Assembly (NCBI RefSeq): GCF_002109325.1
Contig: NZ_CP015348.1
Span: 2,233,501 to 2,297,500 of the forward strand
DNA length: 64,000 bases
Reading direction: 5' to 3'
Source of the DNA: Sporosarcina ureae
GTDB lineage: Bacteria > Bacillota > Bacilli > Bacillales_A > Planococcaceae
The notes below the pieces were generated by a model. It made no database searches and was not told the origin of the DNA. It saw only the letters and a program-made list of their open reading frames with translations. Of the stretch, positions 52,474-62,274 are shown piece after piece; within the stretch, counting starts at the first letter, position 1, and each line of letters starts with the position of its first letter. The position numbers and the translations under genes were made by a program.

Positions 52474-53734
52474 AAAAAGCTTACTAGGTGCGATGTTTGA
52501 AGAAAATTATTTAATTCTCGATAGTCTCATGCAAGCGAGATTTTTCCAAGGACATGTCAATCAAACGATCTACACTGTTATGCGGGAATTGGCACAGGAA
52601 GGGAAATCAGTAGACTATATTACCGTTCTGACGAGAAGAGAACCGAGTGAGCTAGGGGGAGTCAATTACGTATATGGGCTCAAACGATTTGCGAATGTCG
52701 TACGTTTTGATGAATACGAAGAAATGATCATAGACCAATGGAAAAAGCAAGAAACGGCACGGCTATTACGGCAAGCGATTGAGCAAAGTTGGAGCACGGA
52801 TGACATACAGCATGCTTTAGGAGAACTAGAAGAACTCCAAGGCGGTAGAGAACTGACTACTTTAACGGAACATTTACTCGCACAATATGAAAGACCGTTC
52901 AAACCGGAGGAAAGAGAGTCTGGTATCTCGACAGGGCTTCGCGATTTGGATAAAATTCTGAACGGCTTTCAAAGTTCTGAATACATCGTCGTCGCGGCTC
53001 GACCATCGATGGGGAAGACGGATTTGCTAAACCAATTTGCGCTGCAAGCGAGTCAAGATGGACATATGCCGATCATCTTCTCGCTTGAAATGAGTCGCAA
53101 TTCGATGATTGACCGAATGATCGCTTCGACAGGTGAATACAATCGCTTACGCATGCGTAATCCGTATAAATACTTCACTGAACCACAAAAAGATCGATGG
53201 ACACCCACGCTGAATTACTTGAACACTGGTGGAATCCATATTGATGATCGAAGCACAATGACCGTTAGAAAAATTAAAGCGAAAGCACGCAATATCATCA
53301 GAACGAATCCAACCAAACGTCCGATAATCTTCATTGATTATCTACAATTCATTCGTCCTGAAGGTAATGTCATCAATCAGACGGTGGCAATCGGACAGAT
53401 CAGCAATGAATTAAAAGCGATGGCAAAAGAATTCGACTGTCCCGTCGTCGTTCTATCGCAGCTATCAAGAGCATCTGAAACGCGTTACGACAAACATCCC
53501 GTCATGAGTGATTTACGTGACTCAGGAAATATTGAACAAGATGCTGACGTCATCGCGCTTCTCCATCGCGAAGATTATTACGCCAGAGATCAAGCGCCGA
53601 CAAATATAATGGAAATCGAAATTGCCAAACACCGCAACGGACCAACCGGCAAGATCAAGACCATCTACAGCAAAGAAACTGGCAAGCTATATGACTTCGA
53701 TCAAGACGACTACGAAAGGGGAGAAAACAGATGA
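52454..53734 (+). CDS. DnaB-type replicative helicase (phage-like)
   Basis: This 426-residue protein has an N-terminal DnaB domain (about 1-100; AEKSLLGAMFEENYLI) and a RecA-like helicase core with Walker A ARPSMGKTD, Walker B IIFIDYLQFI, VVVLSQLSRASE and SDLRDSGNIEQDADVI. Typical for DnaB is the ending GNGPTG-like HRNGPTGK. The chromosomal dnaB/dnaC helicase normally sits elsewhere, so this is probably an extra, phage-derived helicase loaded by the initiator encoded upstream. ATG 52454 follows AAAGGAGAG. The stop overlaps the next start by 4 nt (ATGA). Confidence 0.92.
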   Translation: MSYELAEKSLLGAMFEENYLILDSLMQARFFQGHVNQTIYTVMRELAQEGKSVDYITVLTRREPSELGGVNYVYGLKRFANVVRFDEYEEMIIDQWKKQETARLLRQAIEQSWSTDDIQHALGELEELQGGRELTTLTEHLLAQYERPFKPEERESGISTGLRDLDKILNGFQSSEYIVVAARPSMGKTDLLNQFALQASQDGHMPIIFSLEMSRNSMIDRMIASTGEYNRLRMRNPYKYFTEPQKDRWTPTLNYLNTGGIHIDDRSTMTVRKIKAKARNIIRTNPTKRPIIFIDYLQFIRPEGNVINQTVAIGQISNELKAMAKEFDCPVVVLSQLSRASETRYDKHPVMSDLRDSGNIEQDADVIALLHREDYYARDQAPTNIMEIEIAKHRNGPTGKIKTIYSKETGKLYDFDQDDYERGENR

Positions 53735-54225
53735 TCACCGTTCAAGAGATGTTCGATTACGCACTAGAAATGGACTTGTCACACTTGGCCCACAGTATTT
53801 ACTGGGCCTTACTGACAGAACGCATCACTTTTCTAGACGACAGTGAAAAACTAAAAGGAATAGAATTCGACGAAGTGGAAATTAAGCGATTGATGGAAAA
53901 AAACGACTTGAATATCGGCAAAGTAAAATTATTTGTCATGGACGGCCCTGAAGACTGGTACGTCTTTTACCTGGCAGAGCATTCACTGGATGCTTATCGA
54001 TTACATGAAGAATTATTTCGCGAACGACAACGCAAGATCACACGAGCTGATCGATTGATGACCCGCTATATGACCTTTGTGGAAACCGGTACCGAGGAAT
54101 GCTTGTATGAACATAAGAAAGAAATCATTACGTACCCAACATATGTCGGCCACGCGAAGGCGGGAGAGCGGACTTTGTATCGAATGGTTGGGGGATCTGA
54201 TGACGAAGTCTACATATATACATAG
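53731..54225 (+). CDS. Hypothetical protein of the phage-type replication module
   Basis: This is a 164-residue acidic, hydrophilic protein that I do not recognise. It has no signal peptide or membrane segment. Notable stretches are a helical N-terminus (EMFDYALEMDLSHLAH), FVMDGPEDWYVFYLAE and an Arg-rich helix (ELFRERQRKITRADRL). It starts inside the stop of the helicase gene (ATGA overlap), so it is translated with it and likely works in the same module. Confidence 0.7.
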   Translation: MITVQEMFDYALEMDLSHLAHSIYWALLTERITFLDDSEKLKGIEFDEVEIKRLMEKNDLNIGKVKLFVMDGPEDWYVFYLAEHSLDAYRLHEELFRERQRKITRADRLMTRYMTFVETGTEECLYEHKKEIITYPTYVGHAKAGERTLYRMVGGSDDEVYIYT

Positions 54226-54419
54226 AAATTAGAATGGGCTGCAGATAGTATCGAGAGAGTATAGGGACATGATACCGGTTCCAGCCAGAATATTGATAAG
54301 TTATATTAATATAATTGAATCGTAATGCCCATATATATAATTCCCTATAAATGGTACATTTTACATAAGGGCTTTCCCTAACTCTCATAGGCCAATCGGC
54401 TATCAAAGGAGCATGTAAA

Positions 54420-55889
54420 ATGAAGATAGAAGAACTGAAATTAACCGATTGGATGAAAAAAAACAAGATTATGGCGCTGATTTTTGGACTAGCTGCCGGT
54501 CTTGGACTCATTGCACAAGTCATTCTTCAGTCGACTGCAATCATCATTACATCAGTTGCCATACCATTCGTGATCGCACTGCTCTTTTTTGTAGTGATGG
54601 GTAAATCAAGATTCATTACGAAGCAATTCCCTTATATCTTGATCTTTTTGAATTTCTGTATTTCGATGAGTCTCATTCTTTTCTCGGGTGCTAACTTAGG
54701 AACAATCGGTGTGATTTATCTCGTGTTAGTACTAGGTGCCGTTCATGGGAGAATGCTGATTATGGGTTACGCGTATGTACTGAGTTTGATTGCCATGATC
54801 TTTAACCATGTGTATTTCATATCGCCTGATTTAATAAATGGAAGCGGTTCCAATCTTCTTCTCCTCCATTTCCTCGTCGCACTTTCTTTGTTTTTATTAG
54901 TGAGACAGAACGGTCGTGTCTTTAATCATGTAGAAGAACTTCTCGCACTCACGTCACAGAAAGCCGAAGAAGAACACGCACTTTCTGGGAAACTCGATGC
55001 CGCAGTTACGAAAATCACGTCTAATCTGGCGTATCTCCAAATGAATGCTGAACGGTCCACGATTTCACAGCGCGAAATGTTAGAAGCGGTCAACGAAGTG
55101 AGTTCAGGCAGTCAACATCAAGCAGATCATATCTCAGAGATTGCTGAAAACGCGGAACAAACACATGAAGCCATTCAAGAAATTTCGACAGGGCTTTTAG
55201 TGCTTGGCGATAAAACAAATGACGCAGGCGCCAAAGCAGAGCAAGGATCTGCACATATGTCTCAGTTAAAAGACAGTCTCGATACATTCGCGGAATTCTT
55301 TACAGATTTGAATAATACGTTCGGTATCCTGACGAGTAAAATTAATGAGACGAATGCATTTGCAAGTTCAATCAAACAAATTACCGAGCAAACGAATTTA
55401 TTAGCGTTGAATGCATCGATTGAAGCCGCGCGTGCAGGACAACATGGTAAAGGATTTGCGGTAGTTGCGGATGAAATCCGTAAACTTGCGGGTTTGACAG
55501 ATGGAACGTTGAAGAAAATCGACACCAATCTAGTCGAGTTAAATAGCACGAACGCCATCGCTGTGAACAAGCTAGGGGAAGGATTAAAGCAGTTGACGAT
55601 GCAAAATAGTGTGGCGGATGAATCAAGTGCATCCTTTGTGGCGTTGCACCACGTTATGTCCGCATTGCAAAACGAGTTGACCGAATTTATACATGAATTT
55701 GACGTCATTACGGGTCGAACATCGACAATTCGCAAGCACACAGTCGAGTTTGCTGCGGTAGTGGAACAAAGTACGGCAACAGTAGAGGAGTTAAATGCGA
55801 CGCTGACTGAATTGACGGAAGAACAATCAGAAATCGCGAAGTATATTACAGAAACACATGATGAAGCAGTCGCCATTCGTAGAACCTAA
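54420..55889 (+). CDS. Methyl-accepting chemotaxis-type signalling protein
   Basis: This 489-residue protein has an N-terminal membrane part of about six helices (residues 17-165), without an obvious periplasmic ligand domain, followed directly by a long coiled-coil MCP signalling domain. The conserved hairpin tip reads [20 protein letters not shown], followed by [13 protein letters not shown], which contacts CheA and CheW. It probably senses a membrane or intracellular state. AAAGGAGC lies before the ATG. The gene is alone, with a terminator after it. Confidence 0.92.
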   Translation: MKIEELKLTDWMKKNKIMALIFGLAAGLGLIAQVILQSTAIIITSVAIPFVIALLFFVVMGKSRFITKQFPYILIFLNFCISMSLILFSGANLGTIGVIYLVLVLGAVHGRMLIMGYAYVLSLIAMIFNHVYFISPDLINGSGSNLLLLHFLVALSLFLLVRQNGRVFNHVEELLALTSQKAEEEHALSGKLDAAVTKITSNLAYLQMNAERSTISQREMLEAVNEVSSGSQHQADHISEIAENAEQTHEAIQEISTGLLVLGDKTNDAGAKAEQGSAHMSQLKDSLDTFAEFFTDLNNTFGILTSKINETNAFASSIKQITEQTNLLALNASIEAARAGQHGKGFAVVADEIRKLAGLTDGTLKKIDTNLVELNSTNAIAVNKLGEGLKQLTMQNSVADESSASFVALHHVMSALQNELTEFIHEFDVITGRTSTIRKHTVEFAAVVEQSTATVEELNATLTELTEEQSEIAKYITETHDEAVAIRRT

Positions 55890-55892
55890 TGT

Positions 55893-55936
55893 AAAAGACG
55901 TTATCTCTCAAAACAGGGGAGGTAACGTCTTTTGCA
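55893..55936 (+). terminator. Terminator after the chemoreceptor gene
   Basis: A 15-bp stem with one wobble pair (AAAAGACGTTA... with ...TAACGTCTTTT) follows the stop codon directly. Confidence 0.88.
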
Positions 55937-56094
55937 TGCAATCTTGGTTTCCAATAAAAACTATTATGCCAAATAGAGAGACAATTGACATGATTACTAT
56001 TAATATAGATTAAGTAGGTTATCTATGTAGAGTAGAAAATGTATTTACATATATACAAGCAGCTGAGAAGATACTATTCATTAGAGGTGTACAA

Positions 56095-56991
56095 ATGGGC
56101 TTATTTTTCACGGTGATTTTACCGATCATTGCAGTATTCGCAGTGGGATTCTTATTACAACGAGTCAAAAACTTAGATATCAAATCGATCTCCTCTCTTT
56201 CCATTTACATACTAACACCAGCGCTCGTCTTTACTTCGTTGTATAAGGCGGATTTTAATTCGAGCTATACGATGATCTTGATTTACATGTTCGCACTTTT
56301 TTACGCCATGGTGTTTCTGAACAAAGTGTTGGCGAAAATCCTCAAATGGGATAAAAAAGTAGAAAGCGCCTCGATACTGGCGACGGGTTTCATGAACTCG
56401 GGAAACTATGGCTTGCCCGTAGTGTTGTTCAGCTTAGGAGAAAAAGCGCTACCGTATGCCATCTTCATCATGGTCATCCAATCTCTCCAAAACAACTTCT
56501 TCGGTGTCTATTATGCATCGCGCAGTACGAGTGGCATGATGCGCTCGGTTAAAATGGTCTTCAAAATGCCGACTACTTATGCAGCTATTTTCGCTTTCAT
56601 TTTCCAGTACTTTAAGATAACCGTACCGGAATCCATTATGTCTACGACTTCCATGGTAGGGGATGCAGCAATTCCTGTCATGATGGTCATGCTCGGCATG
56701 CAACTCGGATCGGTCATGAGCAAGAAGCCAAACTGGCAAGTAGTCATTTCAGGCGTTGTATTGAAAATGTTCATAGCGCCGATACTCGCTTTCATTTTCG
56801 TGCTATTCGCAAACGTGGACCCTTTAGTAGGCACCGTCCTCATCATTATCTCCGCAATGCCTACAGCGGCCACCACAACGATGTACGCAATTGAATTTGA
56901 CACGGAACCGGAGCTGGTCTCGACGATTACCTTGTTCTCTACGGTGTTGAGTGTGGTGACGTTGAGTATATTGTTGAATGTTATTATTTGA
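56095..56991 (+). CDS. AEC-family (auxin efflux carrier-like) transporter
   Basis: This 298-residue membrane protein has about ten helices and the AEC fold seen in malate/malonate and auxin carriers. Landmarks are the opening FTVILPIIAVFAVGFLLQR, ILTPALVFTSLY, GFMNSGNYGLPV with the family Asn/Gly motif and GDAAIPVMMVMLGMQLG. It probably exports or imports a carboxylate. The ribosome site is modest (AGAGGTG). It is convergent with the histidine kinase gene, with a shared terminator. Confidence 0.92.
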   Translation: MGLFFTVILPIIAVFAVGFLLQRVKNLDIKSISSLSIYILTPALVFTSLYKADFNSSYTMILIYMFALFYAMVFLNKVLAKILKWDKKVESASILATGFMNSGNYGLPVVLFSLGEKALPYAIFIMVIQSLQNNFFGVYYASRSTSGMMRSVKMVFKMPTTYAAIFAFIFQYFKITVPESIMSTTSMVGDAAIPVMMVMLGMQLGSVMSKKPNWQVVISGVVLKMFIAPILAFIFVLFANVDPLVGTVLIIISAMPTAATTTMYAIEFDTEPELVSTITLFSTVLSVVTLSILLNVII

Positions 56992-57028
56992 ATGAAGTAG
57001 CTTGAAAAGGATTCATAAAATCGCAAAA

Positions 57029-57074
57029 TAAAAAGAAGTTGGAGCCCGAATTACATTGGCTTCAGCTTCTTTTT
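57029..57074. terminator. Bidirectional terminator between the AEC and kinase genes
   Basis: A 17-bp stem with two wobble pairs (AAAAAGAAG... with ...CTTCTTTTT) has A- and T-tracts suited to both directions. Confidence 0.85.
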
Positions 57075-57083
57075 CGTTGCAAG

Positions 57084-58427
57084 TCATTCCTGTTCTAATT
57101 TCGGCAAGTGAATGGTGAAGGTGGTCCCTTTACCAATCTGAGTTTGCAACAATAAGCTTCCGTTATGTTCTCTAACAATCTTTTCACTAATCAACAATCC
57201 TAACCCTGTTCCATCTTCTTTTGAAGACATAAATGGATCACCTATCTGACGTAGGATCTCATCGGGGATGCCTGGACCATTATCAGACACATCGATCGTC
57301 ACGTGATCAAGATCATCTTTCACACGGAGTATGATGGTTCCCGTTTCCATAGCTTCGATCGCGTTTTTGATTAAATTAATAAACACTTGTCTTATTTTCA
57401 GTGCATCGCCGAAAATCATCATTTCGTTATGACCGGAGTCCATATGGATGTCAATGCCTTTCATCTCCATATTCGATTCCATTTGCGCTTTAACTTGTTC
57501 GATTAACGCTGTAATGTTGATGGTTTTTTGATCTTCTACATGCGATTCAGCTAAAGATAGAAATTCAGATGCGGTTTGCTCAATCTCTATTAATCCTTTT
57601 TTGATCTCGTCAAGATGTACTTGACTGGCCTCATTCTGATCGCCACTAGTTAAATCAAATAACTGTAAACGTCCTTGAACGACAGTAAGTGTGCTGCGAA
57701 GTTCGTGGGCGATAATAGAAGCTAATTTTCCAGTGATGTCCAATTTATCTCTACGTGTATCGTGACTTCGTAATTCTTTTTCCAACTGCAGTTGTGTGGA
57801 TATTCCTATGAACGGAACAGGTTGTTTTTTATACAAATGCGAAGGTAAGAAATTGGTATCCGTCATATGGTATTCATGCGTTTGCAAAAGTTCAGTCAAG
57901 AGCGAACCGGATAAAGATAAACTGTCGTATGCGCACACATTGATGTAATTTTTCGTGATATTCGCGACTCTAGAGAAAAAATCGTCAAAATTTTGTTCAT
58001 GTAAGGCTACAGAAGGAATCAATGTTTTTATATTTTGAGGTCGCCACGTCACCAATCCCCAACCGCGGAGAACGTTCCCTTCTACTATATGTGGGTCAAA
58101 AAAGTCATTTAAGTTTTTCAAAACAGCTTCTGCATTAAAGTTAGCATGCGTTTCATATGCCATATCGGTATCGACAAAATAAATATGATCCATTTGTTCT
58201 TCCGTATAACCCGCATTTCGAAGGTTATCTTTAACTGCAGCAAAACTCGCAGGTTGATCAACATATAAAATGATGTGGTTTTTATCCAATCCTTCAGCTA
58301 CATAGGAAGTAGCATGTTCTATATATTTGTTGCGGTCTGTGTACGTATACACTACGTGGCCTACTAGTAAAGATTCTATGCCTTTCGTTAGTTCCATTTC
58401 CTTATTTTTATGGACCGAATATGTCAT
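57084..58427 (-). CDS. Orphan sensor histidine kinase with MEDS sensory domain
   Basis: This cytosolic kinase has 447 residues and no membrane helix. The N-terminal MEDS domain (about 20-175; GHVVYTYTDRNKYIEH) is related to the DcmR-type sensory domain. A HisKA domain follows (phospho-His in IIAHELRSTLTVVQGRL), then a HATPase domain with NLIKNAIEAM (N box), VSDNGPGIP (G1) and DGTGLGL (G2). No response regulator gene is adjacent, as with Bacillus sporulation kinases. The frame is open from 58445, but ATG 58427 has GAGAGGAG in front. It is divergent from sda, whose product inhibits such kinases. Confidence 0.92.
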   Translation of the reverse strand: MTYSVHKNKEMELTKGIESLLVGHVVYTYTDRNKYIEHATSYVAEGLDKNHIILYVDQPASFAAVKDNLRNAGYTEEQMDHIYFVDTDMAYETHANFNAEAVLKNLNDFFDPHIVEGNVLRGWGLVTWRPQNIKTLIPSVALHEQNFDDFFSRVANITKNYINVCAYDSLSLSGSLLTELLQTHEYHMTDTNFLPSHLYKKQPVPFIGISTQLQLEKELRSHDTRRDKLDITGKLASIIAHELRSTLTVVQGRLQLFDLTSGDQNEASQVHLDEIKKGLIEIEQTASEFLSLAESHVEDQKTINITALIEQVKAQMESNMEMKGIDIHMDSGHNEMMIFGDALKIRQVFINLIKNAIEAMETGTIILRVKDDLDHVTIDVSDNGPGIPDEILRQIGDPFMSSKEDGTGLGLLISEKIVREHNGSLLLQTQIGKGTTFTIHLPKLEQE

Positions 58428-58641
58428 ATGAAAAACTCCTCTCATGATTACGAACTCTATTATAACATCTTAGTCACTATAAAGTGTTGTAATTAAGTGA
58501 AACTTTAGTATATTTAATGCATTTGTAAGTAGGAAATTAGTACACTATATTTTAAATCGCAAAGATTTATTTCCAATATAATGCTTTTACTTCAAATGTC
58601 TATGTGTTTACAAAATAAATATACAATAAGTTCATTTAATG

Positions 58642-58670
58642 GTTTACATGCTGTACGTAAGGGGTATCAT
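58642..58670 (+). promoter_or_regulatory. Promoter of sda, with SigB-like elements
   Basis: GTTTAC (58642-58647), a 14-bp spacer and GGGTAT (58662-58667) fit the SigB consensus GTTTAA-N12-15-GGGTAT. A SigA reading (TTTACA, 16 bp, TATCAT at 58665-58670) overlaps it. Confidence 0.6.
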
Positions 58671-58712
58671 AAACAAACAAAGTTGAAACTACGTAGAAAG
58701 TAGGTGCCCCTT

Positions 58713-58829
58713 ATGCTGAATTTATCAAACGCTGCATTACTCGAAGCCTATGAGCGAACAGAGAAAATACGTGTAGAGCCAGCATTTATTGAACTACTTA
58801 AAGAAGAAATCAAACGCCGTGGTATATAG
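58713..58829 (+). CDS. sda: Sporulation histidine-kinase inhibitor Sda
   Basis: This is a 38-residue protein that folds as a helical hairpin. MLNLSNAALLEAYERT and EPAFIELLKEEIKRRGI line up with B. subtilis Sda, including the LS..LL.(E/Q)(A/S)Y opening and the FIELI..EI.RR helix. Sda blocks KinA-type kinases and so delays sporulation after DNA damage or during replication. AAAGTAGGTG lies 9 nt before the ATG. The stop is embedded in the ascending arm region of its terminator, which confirms a complete one-gene unit. It faces away from an orphan histidine kinase gene. Confidence 0.9.
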   Translation: MLNLSNAALLEAYERTEKIRVEPAFIELLKEEIKRRGI

Positions 58830-58848
58830 ATGCCGTGGCGTTTTTTTA
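58812..58848 (+). terminator. Terminator of sda
   Basis: An AAACGCC/GGCGTTT stem with an inner TGG/CCG pairing ends in seven T. Its left arm overlaps the last codons of sda. Confidence 0.85.
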
Positions 58849-58939
58849 TTTGTGAATACACCGTTCATTACTTTCATTACATAATAGGAAAAGCTACGAT
58901 ACATAGAGGACCAATATAGAAAAGATTGGAGGGAGCGTC

Positions 58940-59590
58940 ATACGGAATCGTCAATTTGAAATATTGCTGTATCTATTGAAAGTGAAAAAAGTAACCCATA
59001 AAGAATTGTCCGAGATGTTTGAAGTGAGTGTCAAAACGATTCAGCGAGATGTGGATAAATTATCTATGATGGGCGTCCCTATAACGTGTAAGCAAGGAAA
59101 TCAAGGTGGGATCTATATAGAAGAGAGCTATAAATTAACCGAAAGCTTCTTCACGAATGAAGACTTGCAAACGATCACTATTGCACTGTCAATGTACGAT
59201 AGCATCTCTTCAAACCGCAATAAAGATCAGGTCATGAAAAAATTGGCTCTTATTTCACCGGAGTTGATTGATTTATTGGAGACGGATGCAAATGATTATT
59301 TCGTTGTGGATTTTGCAGGAGAAAAAATAGACATGACCGAAAGCGTTTATAAGAAAATCAATCATTGCTTGGATGAAGAAGTATTACTGGCAATCACATG
59401 CGGTGGTGAGCAGATCCTGGTCGCGCCGATTAGTTATGTATTACGGCCGGAAGGGTTATACCTCTACGCTTACGACGAGGACTATCTATTGATTGACATC
59501 TCTACAATTAAAAAAGCACAGTGTACGAAAATAGAATTTGAAAGAACATTTATTCCTTACAAAGAAAATACACAGTTCATTTTCAAATAA
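58940..59590 (+). CDS. WYL/DeoR-type transcriptional regulator (probable AUA start)
   Basis: This regulator of about 216 residues has an N-terminal HTH (RQFEILLYLL, then VTHKELSEMFEVSVKTIQRDVDKL) and a C-terminal part that may be a reduced WYL-like ligand domain. No ATG, GTG or TTG lies between the upstream stop (58904) and TTG 58964, which would cut off the first HTH helix. An ideal GGAGG (58928-58932) lies 7 nt before ATA 58940, and reading from there restores the usual family N-terminus (RNRQFEILL). A rare AUA start or a start-codon mutation is therefore likely. The MATE pump gene follows by 52 nt and is its probable target. Confidence 0.75.
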   Translation: MRNRQFEILLYLLKVKKVTHKELSEMFEVSVKTIQRDVDKLSMMGVPITCKQGNQGGIYIEESYKLTESFFTNEDLQTITIALSMYDSISSNRNKDQVMKKLALISPELIDLLETDANDYFVVDFAGEKIDMTESVYKKINHCLDEEVLLAITCGGEQILVAPISYVLRPEGLYLYAYDEDYLLIDISTIKKAQCTKIEFERTFIPYKENTQFIFK

Positions 59591-59642
59591 GACATTAGGT
59601 GTCCTATTACGATTGGTATAGTTATTTTCGGAGGGATATCCA

Positions 59643-61012
59643 ATGAAAAATAACGTATATGAAAGCCAATCAATCAATAGACTCATCCTGACTTTCTCCA
59701 TTCCAGCAATCTTTTCTTTACTCATAGAAATGATGACAGCGGTCGTGGACACTTCCTTTGCGGGGCACTTAGGTAGCCAAAGCGAAAGTGCATTGACCGC
59801 AATGGGGTTATTATCCCCACTGATGGCGGTATTCGTAGCACTTCAAACACTGTTTGCGATTTCTACAGCTATTATGATCTCTACATATTTAGGTCGAAAC
59901 GACAAAACAAAACTGAATAATTATTTCCAGAGTGGCTTCATCATGACGATCGTCGTCAGCGCCAGTACGTCATTCCTCGTCTACTTATTCATGCACTCCA
60001 TATTGTCGATGCTTGGTGCCGAGGCGGAAGTATACGAACTGGCGCAAGATTATTTACGCATTATCATAATCAGCAATATATTCAGTGCGATCGGGTATAC
60101 GCTAACAAGTGTCATACGCGCATTCGGAAATCCAAAAGCGGAAGCCGTCATCATCGTTCTCTCTGTCGTCATCAACGTAGTAGGTAACGCCATCCTGACA
60201 TTCGGTTTGGAGCTCGGAATGGTCGGGATCGCACTCGGTACACTCCTCAGTGAAGTAGTGTGCGCACTGCTGGCTGTCATGTATCTAGTGAAAAACCAGA
60301 ACTGGTTTACATCCAACCCCATTTCACCAAAAGCGTTTATCGCAATGTCGTATAATATGTTCAAAATCGGATTTGCCCAAACGACGATTCAACTATTGGC
60401 AGGCATAACCGCATTCATCGTCAATTATCAGTTGCTGACAGTAGGCGGCAATGCACATATCGCGATGTGGAATATTGCCAATAAAATGTACATGCTACTA
60501 TTGATGCCAATCATTGGTATCACACAAGCCGTTCAAACGATCATTGCGTACTTCAATGGAAAAGGCGATGAAGATAAAAACTTCTCGTCGTAAAGAAAAC
60601 CGTACAGTATTGTTTCTTCTACGGAATCGGAATCACAGCGATCGTATTCTTAGTAGGAAAATATATTCTCGTGCTATTCACAGGGGATCAAGCAATCATC
60701 GACTCAGTCATGTCGATCATCCAAGTGATCTTCATCACGTTTCCCATTCTCGGCGTGACATATACGATCATGACACTGCTTCAAGTGACAGGTAGCGAAA
60801 TGAAAGCCGTCATCATCGGAGTAACGAGACAAGTCGTGTCCGTCATACCACTTGTGATCATCTTGCCGTACATCTTCGAGAAATATGATATTCTCACTAT
60901 CAGTCCATCTTTTTCAATTTTCTTTGCGATTCCGCTTGCGGATATACTGACTCTTGGAATAGCTTTATTCTTCTTTAAAAGAGCAAAAAGGGTCTCTAGT
61001 GAAGATCACTGA
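59643..61012 (+). pseudogene. MATE-family multidrug efflux pump, interrupted by a frameshift
   Basis: The first frame (59643-60593) encodes the N-terminal 310 residues of a MATE exporter (FSIPAIFSLLIEMM, AFGNPKAEAVI, MWNIANKMYML). It stops shortly after the run of five A at 60576-60580. The rest of the protein continues in the -1 frame (KKTVQYCFFYGIGIT from about 60590) to the stop at 61012. One more A in the run restores a normal MATE of about 455 residues. Loss of one A, a sequencing error, or -1 slippage at AAA-AAC are all possible. The regulator gene upstream is likely part of the same unit. Confidence 0.8.
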
Positions 61013-61159
61013 TGTTTACTTCAGAAAGAGAAATTTGCTTATTTAATTGAAATTCAACTTTTATCATAGTGCGGTGAAAGTGAAGGACTTGGAATTAGCG
61101 CTCAAATGTTTAATTTGTTTCTCAACAAGGAAAATTAGAAAGAAAAAGGGGGTAGTCCA

Positions 61160-62098
61160 ATGATGGAACCTGTACTTGCGTATAATAATTGGACATGGGT
61201 CCGCATTGATGCAGCCACTCAACAGGAGATTAACGCGTCACCGGATATCCCACTTGCCAGCAAACGCTGGGCCATATCGTTGAACGAACGTCAAAATAGC
61301 AATCTAGAAATGGACGGAACTGAAGAGGGAAAGGAATCGATGTGGGGCTCCGTTGTCTATTCCCAGAACGTTGAAGTCCGCAGCGAAAAGACCATCCTTC
61401 ATTATTACCTTACAAAAGATACCCTTCTAACGTCCGGGATCGATACAGCGTTCTTCACAGGCGCTGCCCAACAGCAAGTACTGAAATACATGGACAAAGC
61501 AGAAGATGCCATCGAAGGATTCATGGTGCTCATCGGAGAAATCACAAACGTATTTCTACAAGAAATCGATAGCTTTGAAGACCGGATGCATGATTTACTG
61601 TGGAGCGTCAAAGCGAAGAATGATGAGCCGGTCTTTGAACAGATTATGGACAATCGGTTCGAAATTCTAGTTTGGAAAAACCTCGTCATTCCGTTCATGG
61701 AAATTTCAGAAGCCACAGTGGAAGCATTCGGAGACGACATCATGGAAGGGGATTTCTACAAGCGAACGTGTCGGCGTATCCGACGATGCCGCCAGACGAT
61801 CCGAGAATACAACGAAGAAATAGGCCAACTGGTCGATCTTGAATCGATCATCTCCTCCTATCGAGGCAATGAAATCGTCAAAACATTGACCGTCATCACG
61901 ATGCTTTTCACACCGGTAGCCGCTTGGGGTGCCCTATGGGGAATGAACTTCAGATTCATGCCCGAACTCGATTGGAAATATGGCTATGTAGGAGCAATTC
62001 TCGTCATCGTTCTGTCTACGTGGGGGTTGTATTACTACTTACGAAAGAAACATTGGATCGGTAGCGTATTGAACAGCTCGAAGGATAAGAATTTTTAG
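61160..62098 (+). CDS. CorA-family divalent cation transporter-like protein
   Basis: This 312-residue protein has the CorA layout: a large cytosolic N-terminal domain, a long helix that lines the pore (EEIGQLVDLESIISSYRGNEIVKTLT) and two C-terminal membrane helices. The signature GMNF is present (ALWGMNFRFMPEL) in the loop after the first helix. CorA proteins form pentameric Mg, Co or Zn channels. A strong AAAGGGGG site lies before two adjacent ATGs (61160, 61163). It is monocistronic. Confidence 0.9.
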   Translation: MMEPVLAYNNWTWVRIDAATQQEINASPDIPLASKRWAISLNERQNSNLEMDGTEEGKESMWGSVVYSQNVEVRSEKTILHYYLTKDTLLTSGIDTAFFTGAAQQQVLKYMDKAEDAIEGFMVLIGEITNVFLQEIDSFEDRMHDLLWSVKAKNDEPVFEQIMDNRFEILVWKNLVIPFMEISEATVEAFGDDIMEGDFYKRTCRRIRRCRQTIREYNEEIGQLVDLESIISSYRGNEIVKTLTVITMLFTPVAAWGALWGMNFRFMPELDWKYGYVGAILVIVLSTWGLYYYLRKKHWIGSVLNSSKDKNF

Positions 62099-62274
62099 TG
62101 AGATAGGTTATCGATAGCGCATATAATTCTGCTTGCAGATAAATAGATTTTCTGGTTGGATTTATTTCCTTCTAGGACAGCGAATTGGGTCATTAGTGAA
62201 AACAACGAGAAGTAAGGATTTTGCTGTTTTCACTTGCATCGGTATAACGAAAACACTTTTAGGGAGGAAATTCA

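Noticed and set aside
54301-54314. 14-bp perfect AT-only palindrome TTATATTAATATAA before the chemoreceptor gene
   Set aside because: In AT-rich intergenic DNA such a sequence is easily due to chance, and nothing else supports it as an operator.
54320-54419. Possible SigD promoter or c-di-GMP riboswitch in the chemoreceptor leader
   Set aside because: No TAAA/GCCGATAT pair and no GEMM core could be found; the leader is too short for the riboswitch.
59643-61012. Programmed -1 frameshifting as the explanation of the split MATE gene
   Set aside because: The slippery run is T-AAA-AAC, not a standard X-XXY-YYZ heptamer, and no stimulatory hairpin or upstream ribosome-like site was recognised.
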